NCBI GenBank assembly: GCA_943736015.1
Contig: OX031065.1
Span: forward strand, 41,306,427 to 41,370,426
From: Tridacna crocea
Lineage: Eukaryota > Mollusca > Bivalvia > Cardiida > Cardiidae
Direction: 5' to 3'
Length of the DNA stretch: 64,000 nt
The notes under the pieces were generated by a model. The model made no database searches and was not told the DNA's origin. It saw only the letters and a list, made by a program, of their open reading frames with translations. This document shows, in pieces, positions 1 to 9,494 of this stretch (its first letter is position 1; each line of letters starts with the position of its first letter). A program made the position numbers and the translations under genes.

Positions 1-94
1 TGTTGCAGTAAACAATTTTATTAGATAATAAATAGTAATAAGAAATTAGAATTTGAATTCGAATTTTATTCTATTGGACCAGCAAAAAACAATC

Positions 95-1330
95 ATGTCT
101 TTTGATCTTCAAACATTTATTGCTGAGCCTTCACAGGAGTTGTTTAATTTAGCAAGAAAGTCAGATTTGTTAGATCTTGCTTCTCATTACAAACGTACTG
201 CCATTAAATGTACTTTGTTAAAGCATGAAATTAAAAACTCTATTGTTCAGTTTTCAGTTGATGAAGAAATACTTGTCTCGTCTGCTGTGTCTCTTATTCT
301 TGAAAGAGGTTACAGGAGATAAAATTAAAAATTATAGCAAGAAGAAAGAATGAAAGAGACAGAATTAGAGTTAGAAAAAAATATATGCTGAAAAAAAAAG
401 AAAAAAAAAAAAAAAAAAAAGAGTATGCTGAATTAGAAGAAAGAGAAAAGGATAGGCAATTTCAGATGAAAATGAAAGAATTAGAAATAGAAAATAAAGA
501 AAAATTATATTTGCATGTGGTCAATGGCTTTGACATAAAAAAAGACCTCAGACTTGTATAGCCATTTCAAGAACAGGAACTTGATAAATACTTGTCACAT
601 TTTGAAAGATTTGCTGAAAATTTGAAATGACCGAAAGAACACTGGACCTTTCTCTTACAAAGTGTTGTAAATGGAAAGGCTCGCCGAATTCTTTTGGGTT
701 TTTTTTGCAAAGTCTAAGTAATGAACAGCTTTCTGATAATGATAATGTTAAGGAATTGATCCTAAGGGCTTGTGAATTGGTACCTGAAGCATATAAACCA
801 AAAATTAGGAATTGCAAAAGAACAGAAAAGAAAATATTCAAACCCATGCCGTTGAACTTGTTAGAACTAAAGAACAGTTATTTGATAAGTGATGCCATTC
901 AAAGAAAATAGGTTCAAATCATGGAAAACTTAGACAGCTTCTGTTAGGTGAAGAATTTAAAAGGTGCATTAATTTAGATGTAAAAAATTTTTGTAAACGA
1001 GAAAGAAGTTGAAACTTTAAAGAAAGCTGCTTGTTTAGCAGACAACTTTGACTTGACGCATAGGGTCTCTTTCATGAATAAATCAAACCCTCGAAAATCC
1101 ATTTATTCATCTACTGGTCCTAAACCAAAACCTAATCAAAATAATAACAATTCCAATCAGAATAGTCCCAAACCCAAGTCTACTTATGAAGCCAAAGGTT
1201 AAAATCCCTTATCGCGACCCACGTGTAAGTATTGCAAAGAATCAGGCCACATTGTTTCTGAATGTCCTGTTTTACAAAGAAAACGGGAAAACAAGAAAGT
1301 TTTAAGCATCCAGGCTTTACTTCATTTAAG
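95..1330 (+). pseudogene. gag pseudogene with CCHC zinc knuckle
   Basis: An open N-terminal stretch starts MSFDLQTFIAEPSQELFNLA, which I take as the gag start; it opens at 95 and is broken after 321. A lysine-rich linker follows (poly-A tract near 395-420), then a capsid-like segment (KYLSHFERFAENL near 580-630), broken by a stop and a frameshift. A CX2CX4HX4C nucleic-acid-binding knuckle (CKYCKESGHIVSECP) sits at 1224-1268. Gag would package element RNA. Assignment rests on the knuckle and on the position upstream of protease. Confidence 0.8.
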
Positions 1331-1479
1331 TCTACTCCTCGGTCATATTTTAAAGACCAAACTTTTGTCTAGGCCAAAGTACCCGAGACTGATCATGTTA
1401 TGGAGATTTATGAACAATTCTTATCAGATGGTTTTGTGTCACGAAAAAGTGATTTTGCCCAGTCTACCCCTATTAAAAT

Positions 1480-1795
1480 TTTAAGTGATACTGTCCAGAG
1501 CTTCTCAATCTCTTATTCTAGCAGATGTCCTGCCTTTTTCTGGGACAAGTGTCCTTATTCAGGGCGTAGAATGTGGATTTATTAATGTTCCGCTTCATAA
1601 CATTTATTTGTCTTCAGACTTAATTAATGGTCCAGTGACTGTTGGTTTTTGAAAAGAATTATCTTTTAAAGGTGTTCATTTGTTAATAGGCCATGATTTA
1701 GCCGGAGATAAGGTAATAGTTAATCCACTTGTAACTGACACACCTTGCATGGATCAATCAACCGATCCAGTTGAGGAAGAATTAAATTCCTGACC
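1480..1795 (+). pseudogene. Retrotransposon aspartic protease remnant
   Basis: Fragments in two frames read ADVLPFSGTSVLIQGVE and, further on, LLIGHDLAGDKVIVNPLVT (about 1680-1740). The second resembles the C-terminal flap-to-ILG region of retropepsins of this element class. The catalytic DTG is not recognisable at the expected place, and in-frame stops occur (for example near 1650). It would have processed the Gag-Pol polyprotein. It lies directly between gag and integrase, with no RT between them. Confidence 0.6.
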
Positions 1796-2099
1796 TTTAC
1801 CCTTCATGTGCAGTTACTAGAGCTATGGCAAAAAAAAGCCATTTTGACTGAAAATCAGTCTTATACATTGACTTACCTGATTCTTTGTTGGGTCATTTAT
1901 TTAAAAATGAAACTAAGAGGTCTATTTAACAAAACCCGTCTGAAAGTCAGACAAATTCTAAACAAATTTCATCAGAATTGGGTTACACATCTTCACCTTT
2001 AGTTAAAGAAGGCCATGATATAAAGTCAAGGTCAAAATTAAGTGAAGACCAACAACATTATCCAGAAATAGCACTTTCATTTCAAAAAAGCAGTTAGTG

Positions 2100-3297
2100 A
2101 ATCTGATATTTCACAAGAACCTATCTGTTTTTATATAAAAAATGGAATGATGAGAAAGTGGCGCCCTCCTGAAGTCTCTGTTGATGATAAGAGGGCTGTC
2201 AATCATCAAGTTGTCATACCTAAATTTTATAGATCAGAAATATTAAGCTTAGCTCATGTAACACCTATATGAGGTCATTTAGGCATCAATAAAACCTATC
2301 ATAAAATTCTAAACCATTTTTATCAGCCTGGTCTAAAAACAGATGTATCAGATTATTGTAGGTCTTGTCTTACTTGTCAAATGGTAGGCAAACCCAATCA
2401 GGTCATACCTAATGCTAAACTACAGCTGATCCCTGCATTTGATGAACCTTTTAGCAGGATTATATAATTGATTGTGTGGGTCCTTTGCCAAAAACTAAGG
2501 CTGGCAATGAGTACCTTCTGACTATTATGTGTGCCTCTACCCGTTTTCCTGAAGCAATACCTTTAAGGAATATAAAATCTAAAACAATTGTTAAAGCTTT
2601 AATCATTTTTTTTCACTTCTGTAGGACTTCCTAAATCTGTCCAATCTGATCAAGGGTCAAGTTTTATGTCTGGCATTTGCCAACAAATAATGCATGAGTT
2701 GGGAATTAAGCAATATAGGTCATCCGCCTATCATCCTGAAAGCCAAGGTGCCCTTGAAAGGTTACAGCAGACCTTAAGAAATATGATACTGTCATATGGC
2801 TTTGACACACAAAAGGATTGGGATGAAGGTATACATTTCTTACTCTTTGCAGTAAGAGAGTCTGTACAGGAATCTCTTGGTTTTAGTCTCTTTAAGCTTG
2901 TTTTTTGGCCACAAAGTTCGTGGACCTTTAAAGCTTTTAAAAGAAAAATTTCTTTCACAAGAAGACTCTCCTTTAAATTTAGTTCAGTATGTTTCTGACT
3001 TTAGAAACAGATTATTTAAAACTTGTGAGGTGGCAAAATTAACTTTAGAGAAACTTCAATGTAAAATGAAATAAAGATACGACAAGAATTCTAAGGAAAG
3101 AAATTTTAAACTTGGAGATACAGTTTTAGCTCTTCTACCAGTTCCTGATAGGCCTCTACAAGCAAGATATTTTGGTCCTTATTCTGTAAAGAAAAGGGCA
3201 AGTAACTTAAATTATGTGATAACAACTCATGACAAAGAAAAGCAAAAGCAATTATGTCATATAAATATGTTAAAGGAATATGTTGATAGAGATAATT
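2100..3297 (+). pseudogene. Integrase pseudogene (HHCC finger, DDE core, C-terminal domain)
   Basis: The H2C2 finger is readable: GHLGINKTYHKIL near 2274-2312 and CRSCLTCQM near 2358-2384. The DDE core follows: IDCVGPLPKT near 2470, the second Asp in SVQSDQGSSF near 2640, and the Glu in AYHPESQGALERLQQ near 2725-2765. The C-terminal part has the gypsy-type RYFGPYSV...HINMLKEY pattern near 3160-3285. Integrase would join element cDNA to host DNA. There are stops (near 2271 and 2466) and frameshifts (near 2610 and 2900). It directly follows the protease linker. Confidence 0.88.
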
Positions 3298-3439
3298 GAA
3301 ATATTTCACCAATAAATGTAGTTTCATCAGTCCCTCAAAATCAAAATCGCATTAACCTGGAAGACAGAAATTGTGAAGAAATAAGCTTTGACAAGTCCAA
3401 CCCTATTTGTTCAAAACTTCAGAATTCTTACATTTTAAG

Positions 3440-3716
3440 AAATTTAGATCACAAACTCGTCACATTTAGACCATAATCAAAAAGATAAATTGAAAAAGTT
3501 AATTTCTGAATATGAGCACCCGTTCCCTTTTACACAAAAAGTTTTTATTTACTGTAATGAATACAATCATTAAGATCACGAAAATAAGCATACCTGATAT
3601 TCCAGCACATACAGATACAATATACCATGATGTGGCCATTGAAAATTCAAAACCAGTGAAACAACATTCATATCGAATGAATCCCAAGAAATTGGAGCAT
3701 CTTAGAGAGGAGATCT
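3440..3716 (+). pseudogene. Reverse transcriptase N-terminal stub, downstream of integrase
   Basis: After the integrase tail the reading IPDIPAHTDTIYHDV, then KPVKQHSYRMNPKKLEHLRE (3651-3710), matches the start of the gypsy-type RT domain, where a KP-x-Q-x-x-YR-x-x-P motif precedes the first palm strands. The domain is lost after about 3716: no YxDD, no RNase H. Its position 3' of integrase is the unusual point. That this is one element and not two abutting fragments is inferred from the continuous linker with no repeat boundary. Confidence 0.72.
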
Positions 3717-3725
3717 GTTTTTCGA

Positions 3726-3785
3726 AGATTCTGAAAAGAAGGCTATTGAAAACATAGCAGGAAAGGAGAAAATGTTGACGAATAA
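3726..3785 (-). repeat. Fragment of TTAA foldback MITE
   Basis: Matches the left half of the MITE central hairpin (AAGGCTATTGAAAACATAGC, then GGAAAGGAGAAAATG). The second half of the hairpin is missing. It marks the 3' truncation of the LTR element. Confidence 0.5.
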
Positions 3786-4471
3786 CACCAGAATTTCTCT
3801 TTTTTTCAACGTTGCTTTCAACCATTTTATGGACAAACTCATTGTCTGTGGCAACAGATCGTTTGCAACTTTTTCGTCCGCGGAGGAAAAGAAAAAAGTT
3901 GTTGAATTCTCTTAAAAAATGAAAAAGAGTGATAATGAGCTTTGTTTTTAAGTGCTTCCATTGTATCTATGAATATGCAAGATTGATTTATTACACCTAT
4001 TAGTAATATGAAAATGCCATTTAGGTTGCTTCTAGGAGGCGTTCAAGGTATTTTTGATCTAGAAAAGTGCTTTATCTAAAAATAACACTGTTGTTTGTAG
4101 ATTATGATTGTTTGGAAACTTGAATCATAAAAAACATCGTGCTGGCTCATGTAGACAATAAACATGTCTGAAATATTGTTTTATATTGGATCCATACACG
4201 TCCAAGACACACCAGAACCCTGGCCGAGTTCTAGTGAACGCAAGAAATACATGAACATGTAAGCAGTCGCCGTGGTATGACTTAAATAATATTGAAAGCG
4301 GTGTAAAACACCATTCAGTCAATCTATCGATATCACCTACGCTTGGCCTTGAATTAGTGCTAACGCCCAGTGGACAGCACTGAATTAAACTTGTACAGAT
4401 CAACAAACCTACCAAAATAAAAACAATCAATGGGGCGAAGCTCATCAGGTGCCAATTTTTATCAAAGATTC
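3786..4471. other. Intergenic; SINE-type 3' tail at about 4120-4345
   Basis: Most of this stretch has no recognisable coding. At about 4195-4335 the motifs CCTGGCCGAG, GCAGTCGCCGTGGTATGACT, and AAAACACCATTCAGTCAATC match a molluscan SINE-like 3' tail; a diverged second copy lies at 27735-27945. No tRNA head is visible. Confidence 0.5.
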
Positions 4472-4700
4472 TTAACCCATTACCAAACAACAATATTTTA
4501 GACTTGTCCAAATTGAAAGCATTTGCAGATGACAAAATCGAAGTCTCTAAAAATTTGAAATTTGTTTTGTGTAGCGTAGAAACCATTGTGGGAAAAGGAG
4601 AAAATGCTGGTTACCAGCATTTTCTCCTTTTCCCACAATGTTTTCCAAAGGCTTCTTTCTTGGGGGCGTCAAAAGTAGGGATTGTGTGGTAATGGGTTAA
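4472..4700 (+). mobile_element. TTAA foldback MITE, full copy (type copy, CATTACC arm)
   Basis: Reference description for this family. It runs from TTAACCCATTACC to GGTAATGGGTTAA, about 228 bp. The 5' part reads CCAAATTGAAAGCATTTGC. A central near-perfect palindrome of about 65 bp has arms GAAAACATTGTGGGAAAAGG and its complement. A CTTCTTTC...GGGATTGTGTGG part follows. TTAA flanks with CCC/GGG termini fit piggyBac-type target preference. It encodes nothing. '+' here means the GAAAGCATTTGC arm comes first. Confidence 0.9.
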
Positions 4701-4978
4701 ATGACCAAGCGAGAAAATAAAATAAATATATTTGGGAAAGATTTGTTTGCCGTTAAAAAATGGTATTCACTTTCTATTTTCATAGAGCAAATCTATACTT
4801 TCGACATGATTGTTAAGTCATCTACTCAATACTGATGGGTGCCGGCGCTGTGGTCTCCCGTGATACGTGAAGCTCGCGCCTATGTCGTTCTTATACGGGA
4901 AAGACCTCGTTTTTCAGTTTAATCAGGGTATGATGAACGAGTTAGACGCTGAAACGAACAATGGAAACGTTAGAAACC
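4701..4978. other. Intergenic, downstream of the fucosyltransferase-like gene
   Basis: This would hold the 3' UTR of the minus-strand gene. I see no clear minus-strand AATAAA close to the stop codon and nothing else recognisable. Confidence 0.4.
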
Positions 4979-6019
4979 TCAAAACTGATAAACTATACCC
5001 CGCCCACTGTTTATTCTGTAAGCTAAGTTAGAAAATCCACTGCTGGTTTTCATGAGTATATCTGACATGGACAAGACGTGAAGATCAAACAGCGCATAAT
5101 ACAAGGAGGTGCAGGTGGCGTTGACACCAGAAATATGAAGCTCAACACCAGTATTGTTGAGGAAGTGACAGTTGGGAAGACGTGCAACGGCTTGCTCGCG
5201 CACGGACAAAAGATCTGTAGCAAGATACAGAGAGTATTTACGGTAATCTGTAAATTTTTCTGCAAACTCAAACATGTCTTGAATGACGCTAGCATCACTG
5301 TAGTAGCTTCTGACGTGGATACCAACTAACTTCTTGGTTCTGTTGTCTGTTATGTGTTCAAAATAATCAAGAAAATCTCTCCTGAAAGGCTGTTTAACCT
5401 TAAACATAGTATGAAAAAGTATCGTCGTTGGATTACGCTTTGACATATGAGAGAGCCACATATTTTTTTTCCAAAACATTGGATTTTCTACAAGATATCT
5501 TAACATTATAACGTTTGATGTTATCACTACGTTTCTCGCCTCCCACGGGTCATCGTGTAGGGTTTTCAAAAATTCTACATTAGACAATCTTGCACGGTAA
5601 TTGACGTAATGCCTATCAGTTGAATTTCTATAAGTAGTCAAACATTTAGACCAGTCATACATATTTGGCTCAAAATATTTAGAGAGCGGACATGGTTCAA
5701 TAACATTAATAACGAATGTACGGCCAGTCATTACAGCCAGCAGGAAGGACGATAAAATTCCGCGAATACGATCATTCAGTCCGTAACATTTCTCTGTCTC
5801 TGATGAGCATTCATAGATTAAAAGTCGTTGACTACAGTTTACTTCTGGAAGAGTTAATTCTCCAAAGACTTTGTTCAAATCTACAGCGTTAAATTTGAAA
5901 GACTTTCGGTTCCCAGTAGGTATGTTTCTGTTACCCTCCAGATATCTTGACTTGAACTGCCTGCGGTTGGTGAATTGGTAATGCGTGTACAATACGAGCC
6001 CAGTAACAACCATAACGAG
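4979..6019 (-). CDS. Fucosyltransferase-superfamily type II membrane glycosyltransferase
   Basis: One long open frame ends at 4979. The frame extends upstream to an ATG at 6184, but an AG acceptor with a strong pyrimidine tract (minus strand CTCCTTTTTTTCCAG, AG at 6021-6020) argues the exon starts at 6019. The likely first ATG is then at 6013, giving about 344 residues, with further N-terminal residues or only 5' UTR in an upstream exon. A short hydrophobic stretch (MVVTGLVLYTHYQF) would be part of a signal anchor. Family-like motifs: YECSSETEKCYGLNDRIRGI (GDP-sugar site region), PCPLSKYFEPNMYDW, and GIHVRSYYSD, which resembles the HxR-type GDP-fucose motif of alpha-1,2/alpha-1,6/O-fucosyltransferases. 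The C-terminal SDILMKTSSGFSNLA pattern also fits. Several N-glycosylation sequons are present (NCS, NST, NRT, NAT). Acceptor sugar unknown; Golgi lumen is inferred. Confidence 0.75.
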   Translation of the reverse strand, partial: LVMVVTGLVLYTHYQFTNRRQFKSRYLEGNRNIPTGNRKSFKFNAVDLNKVFGELTLPEVNCSQRLLIYECSSETEKCYGLNDRIRGILSSFLLAVMTGRTFVINVIEPCPLSKYFEPNMYDWSKCLTTYRNSTDRHYVNYRARLSNVEFLKTLHDDPWEARNVVITSNVIMLRYLVENPMFWKKNMWLSHMSKRNPTTILFHTMFKVKQPFRRDFLDYFEHITDNRTKKLVGIHVRSYYSDASVIQDMFEFAEKFTDYRKYSLYLATDLLSVREQAVARLPNCHFLNNTGVELHISGVNATCTSLYYALFDLHVLSMSDILMKTSSGFSNLAYRINSGRGIVYQF

Positions 6020-6487
6020 CTGGAAAAAAAGGAGATATTTTTTGTTAAATACATCAGCGAAACATAGCACAAAACAAACGAGTTTGTACTTATGATTATA
6101 TATGGCCAATCTCCGAGCAGAGTTGTCGTTCGTTACTCTCACCATACATCTCTGCGATGGGCTAAATGACAAGAATCTTGTCAAAAAGAGGAAAAGATGT
6201 TTTGTTACTGTTTAAAACTGTTTCATGTGTAAAATTATATGGTAGACAAAGGAAATATGATTCTGGATACATTATAGGTGCGTTCAAACAGATGTATTTA
6301 CGTGTATACAATGGAACTATTTTTTCGAACCTGTTTACTAATCAGACTCTTAATTTTAACAACAATGGCTGCGCCCATGGATGATGACAACAGTTTTGAC
6401 ACACCGATAAATCTTGGTTTATAAGATTAAAATACCAGTTATGGTCCTTTAAAAGACATTTACGCTTTTCCGAAAATCCGTTTTTTA
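6020..6487. other. Upstream of the glycosyltransferase exon; intron or promoter side
   Basis: The frame of the gene stays open to 6184, but this part is basic and low in family similarity and is probably intronic. Nothing recognisable between 6190 and 6487. Confidence 0.35.
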
Positions 6488-8168
6488 TACGCCCGTCGAA
6501 GACGGGACGTATTATGGGATCACCCGTGGCGGGCGGGCGGGCGGGCGGCGTCCAGTTCTTTGTCCGGAGCATATCTCCAAAACTATACAAGCTAGGGTTA
6601 TGAAATTTCATGGGTGGATAGATCTCATCGAGGCGGAGTGCGGTGCACAGGAATCATAACTCTTGCTCGCTTAATTTTTGAGTTATTGCCCTTTGTTGTT
6701 TTTCATACTTGAATTTTGTCCGGAGCATATCTCCAAAACTATACTACCTAGGGTTATGAATTTTCATGGGTGGATAGATCTCATCGAGGGGGAGTGCAGT
6801 GCACAAGAATCATAACTCTTGCTTGCTTAATTTTTGAGTTATTGCCCTTTGTTGTTTTTCATACTTGAATTTTGTCCGGAGCATATCTCCAAAACTATAC
6901 TTCCTAGGGTTATGAAATTTCATGGGTGGATAGATCTTATTGAGGGGGAGTGCAGTGCACAGGAATCATAACTCTTGCTTGCTTAATTTTGGAGTTATTG
7001 CCCTTTGTTGTTTTTCATACTTGAATTTTGTCCGGAGCATATCTCCAAAAGTATACTAGCTACGGTTATGAAATTTTATGGGTGGATAGATCTCATCGAG
7101 GGAGAGTGCAGTACACAAGAATCATAACTCTTGCTTGCTTCATTTTTGAGTTATTGCCCTTTGTTGTTTTTCATACTTGAATTTTCTTCGGAGCATATCT
7201 CCAAAACTATACTAGCTAGGGTTATGAAATTTCATGGGTGGATAGATCTCATCAAGGGGAAGCCCAGTGCACAGGAATCATAACTCTTGCTCGCTTAATT
7301 TTTGAGTTATTGCCCTTTGTCGTTTTTCATACTTGAATTTTGTCTGGAGGATATCTCCAAAACTATACTAGCTAGGGTTATGAAATTTCATGGGTGGATA
7401 GATCTCACCGAGGCAGAGTGCAGTGCACAGGAATCATAACTCTTGCATGCTTAATTTTTGAATTATTGCCCTTTGTTGTTTTTCATACTTGATTTTTGTC
7501 CGAAGCATATCTCCAATACTATACTACCTAGGGTTATGAAATTTCATGGGTGGATAGATCTCATCGATGGGGAGTGCAGTGCACACAAATCACAACTCTT
7601 GCTTGCTTAATTTTTGAGTTATTGCCCTTTGTTGTTTTTCATACTTGAATTTTGTCCGGAGCATATCTTCAGAACTATAGTAGCTAGGGTTATGAAATTT
7701 CATGGGTGGATAGATCTCACTGAGGGCGAGTGCAGTGCACAAGAATCATAACTCTTGCTTTCTTAATTTTTCAGTTATTGCCCTTTGTCATTTTTTATAC
7801 TTGAATTTTGTCCGGTGAATATCTCCAAAACTATACTAGCTAGGGTTATGAAATTTCATGGGTGGATAGATCTCATCAAGGGGGAGTGCAGTGCATAGGA
7901 ATCATAACTCTTGCTTGCTTAACTTTTGAGTTATTGCCTTTTGTTGTTTTTCATACTTGAATTTTGTCCGGAGCATATCTCTAAAAGTATACTAGCTAGG
8001 GTTATGAAATTTCATGGGTGGATAGATCTCATCAAGGGGGAGTGCAGTGCACAGAAATCACAACTCTTGCTTGCTTAATTTTTGAGTTATTGCCCTTTGT
8101 TGTTTTTCATACTTGAATTTTGTCTGGTGCATGCCCCAGCTTTACAACTTGGGGTAAGACGGGCGTAT
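6488..8168. mobile_element. Non-autonomous element with a 156-bp tandem core
   Basis: Short inverted ends (ACGCCCGTCGAAGACGGG at 6488 and AGACGGGCGTATC near 8157-8169) enclose a GC-rich lead-in with (GGGC)n and a tandem array. Organisation resembles bivalve pearl-type elements, which carry ~160-bp tandem cores. No protein is encoded. The element lies upstream of the glycosyltransferase gene. Confidence 0.7.
6559..8130 (+). repeat. Tandem array, ten 156-bp units
   Basis: The landmark TTTGTCCGGAGCATATCTCC or its variants recurs at 6559, 6715, 6871, 7027, 7183, 7339, 7495, 7651, 7807, 7963 and 8119, a constant step of 156. Each unit also carries GGTTATGAAATTTCATGGG, AGTGCAGTGCACA, and ATTGCCCTTTGTTGTTTTTC. 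Units differ by a few per cent, with no net indels. Confidence 0.93.
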
Positions 8169-8169
8169 C

Positions 8170-8630
8170 TTGCGACAATTTGCCGCTCTTGTTTCACATT
8201 TCCTACCACTTAGTCTGATTGGCCGTATGCTGTTTGAACACCACACAAAGTAATCGATATTGGTCTTTCTTTCACCGGCGTTTGTGTCGCCATTTTGAAT
8301 TCTGGTCATGTGACGAAAGTATCACGTAATGACAGACTACTTTCTGAGCCCACTACAGAGGCGAATGTGAATGATCCGGAGTGCAAGGGAGTGACATTTG
8401 GCCTGCAACACGCCATCTTTGCGAGCCAAGGTTACGATCACTATTTTCATCTTCGCGAGCCAAGGTTACGATCACTACGTGGATCTTACCTTGGCTGATT
8501 GAGCCCGACTTTGAGATGCGATGCGACCTCTACTTGATGCTGGTAATTACCCCCCCCCCCCCTCCCCCCTTTTAGGTCATATTTCTAAAAGCCAATGAAA
8601 TATCGTTTTACAAACCGCTTACGAATACAC
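8170..8630. other. Intergenic with a short direct repeat and a C-run
   Basis: CTTCGCGAGCCAAGGTTACG occurs twice (near 8413 and 8452), and a run of C/T-interrupted cytosines lies at 8551-8568. Open frames here look fortuitous. Confidence 0.5.
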
Positions 8631-8729
8631 ATGAAGCGATAGACTGGTTACCGCCCCTGATACTACTACGTGTATAGGTATAGGTAATAATACACGGTAT
8701 ACAACGGTGACCAGTTCAATGAAGCGATA
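8631..8729. mobile_element. 77-bp miniature TIR element with 11-bp target duplication
   Basis: The direct repeat ATGAAGCGATA (8631-8641 and 8719-8729) flanks a 77-bp body. The body starts GACTGGTTACCGCCCCTGAT and ends ACAACGGTGACCAGTTCA; its ends are inverted repeats of each other. It is an internally deleted relative of the 1.27-kb element at 62429-63720. TSD length fits Mutator-like elements. Confidence 0.8.
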
Positions 8730-8800
8730 CATTCAGAACACGTCGGTCAATTCTACGATTCTGGTCAATGCTGGATCGATAAGCAAATGGAAGCGATAAG

Positions 8801-9152
8801 CAGCGTTGTCTGCGCGTGTCATATTCTTCGAAGATTCGACTGTCTTATATGACGCATCACTAGCCCCGAAAGCTGGTTGACGGTAATATTACGCTCTATA
8901 AAGTAGCAATGTAGAAAACAGCTTTTATCAATACGTTTGAGGAGAAATGAGACCTGCTTTAGCTCCAGATTTCTCTAAACTGCTGATCGTAGCTGAGTGA
9001 ATTGCACGAGGTAGCGTTTTATTGAGTAAACGTTTATTTCAGTTTGAAATTCAAACTAACGGTTGTCGCGTAGGAAAGTGATTCAGCTCTGTACCCAGGA
9101 TGCCCAAATTAGATAGATGAGTATTTATAGAATGCCATCTAGCGGGAGATAA
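8801..9152 (+). repeat. Interspersed repeat family R1, copy 1
   Basis: About 350 bp running from GTCTGCGCGTGTCATATTCT to ATGCCATCTAGCGGGAGATA. It is closely repeated at 12692-13056 and, inverted, at 18032-18355. Class unknown; no coding capacity seen. Confidence 0.85.
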
Positions 9153-9289
9153 TTGATAAACAGACCTCCACGTGGGTTTCCATGTTTACCTTCAATTCGA
9201 ATTCTATTTTTATCAATGATGAAATGCTACGGGCGATTTCATTCGTTGCAGTTAGAGCTGGCTGCATCCGATGAAAAAGCGTATCGGGG

Positions 9290-9490
9290 GAACATAAAAA
9301 TCAAGCTCGATCCGCCAAGGGTAGAGCCGCGTAGTGAATCGTCAGCCTTGGCTTGCGAAGATGGCAACACGCAAAAAGGAGCATTCGGACGTTTGCCTAA
9401 AGTGTCGTCTAGGATCAGTCTACGTACTCCACGCATGCTAATCCGAAACGACACTCTCCATTTTGATGCGATTATCTGTTTTTCGCAAGT
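9290..9490 (-). repeat. Palindromic MITE relative (GTCGTCT...GACGACAC family)
   Basis: Carries GCATTCGGACGTTTGCCTAA, AGTGTCGTCTAGGATCAG, and CGAAACGACACTC as an imperfect palindrome. Better copies lie at 19290-19470 and 49195-49435. A 173-residue open frame over this region crosses the repeat and is not supported. Confidence 0.55.
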
Positions 9491-9494
9491 CTCA

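Larger units (their letters stand above)
1..3720 (+). mobile_element. Degenerate Ty3/gypsy-class LTR retrotransposon, Gmr1-like domain order
   Basis: A continuous run of decayed retroelement coding sequence. In order it shows gag with a CCHC knuckle, an aspartic-protease region, an integrase zinc finger and core, a gypsy-type integrase tail, and then the start of a reverse transcriptase. In ordinary Ty3/gypsy elements RT lies before integrase; the order here matches the Gmr1-like group. Frameshifts and stops occur in every domain, so the copy is dead. No LTR is visible: the 5' end lies at or beyond the window edge and the 3' end is cut at about 3720, where a piece of the TTAA MITE begins. Confidence 0.85.

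Noticed and set aside
1790-2100. Deleted RT/RNase H between protease and integrase
   Set aside because: At first this looked like an internal deletion, but a continuous linker joins the domains and an RT start lies downstream of integrase, so a different domain order is the better reading.
6022-6184. N-terminal 57 codons of the long fucosyltransferase frame
   Set aside because: A strong pyrimidine tract and AG lie just before CTCGTTATG, and the upstream part has no family likeness; treated as intron, though not excluded.
6559-8130. CRISPR-like array
   Set aside because: Regular spacing, but whole units repeat without unique spacers, and the genome is eukaryotic.
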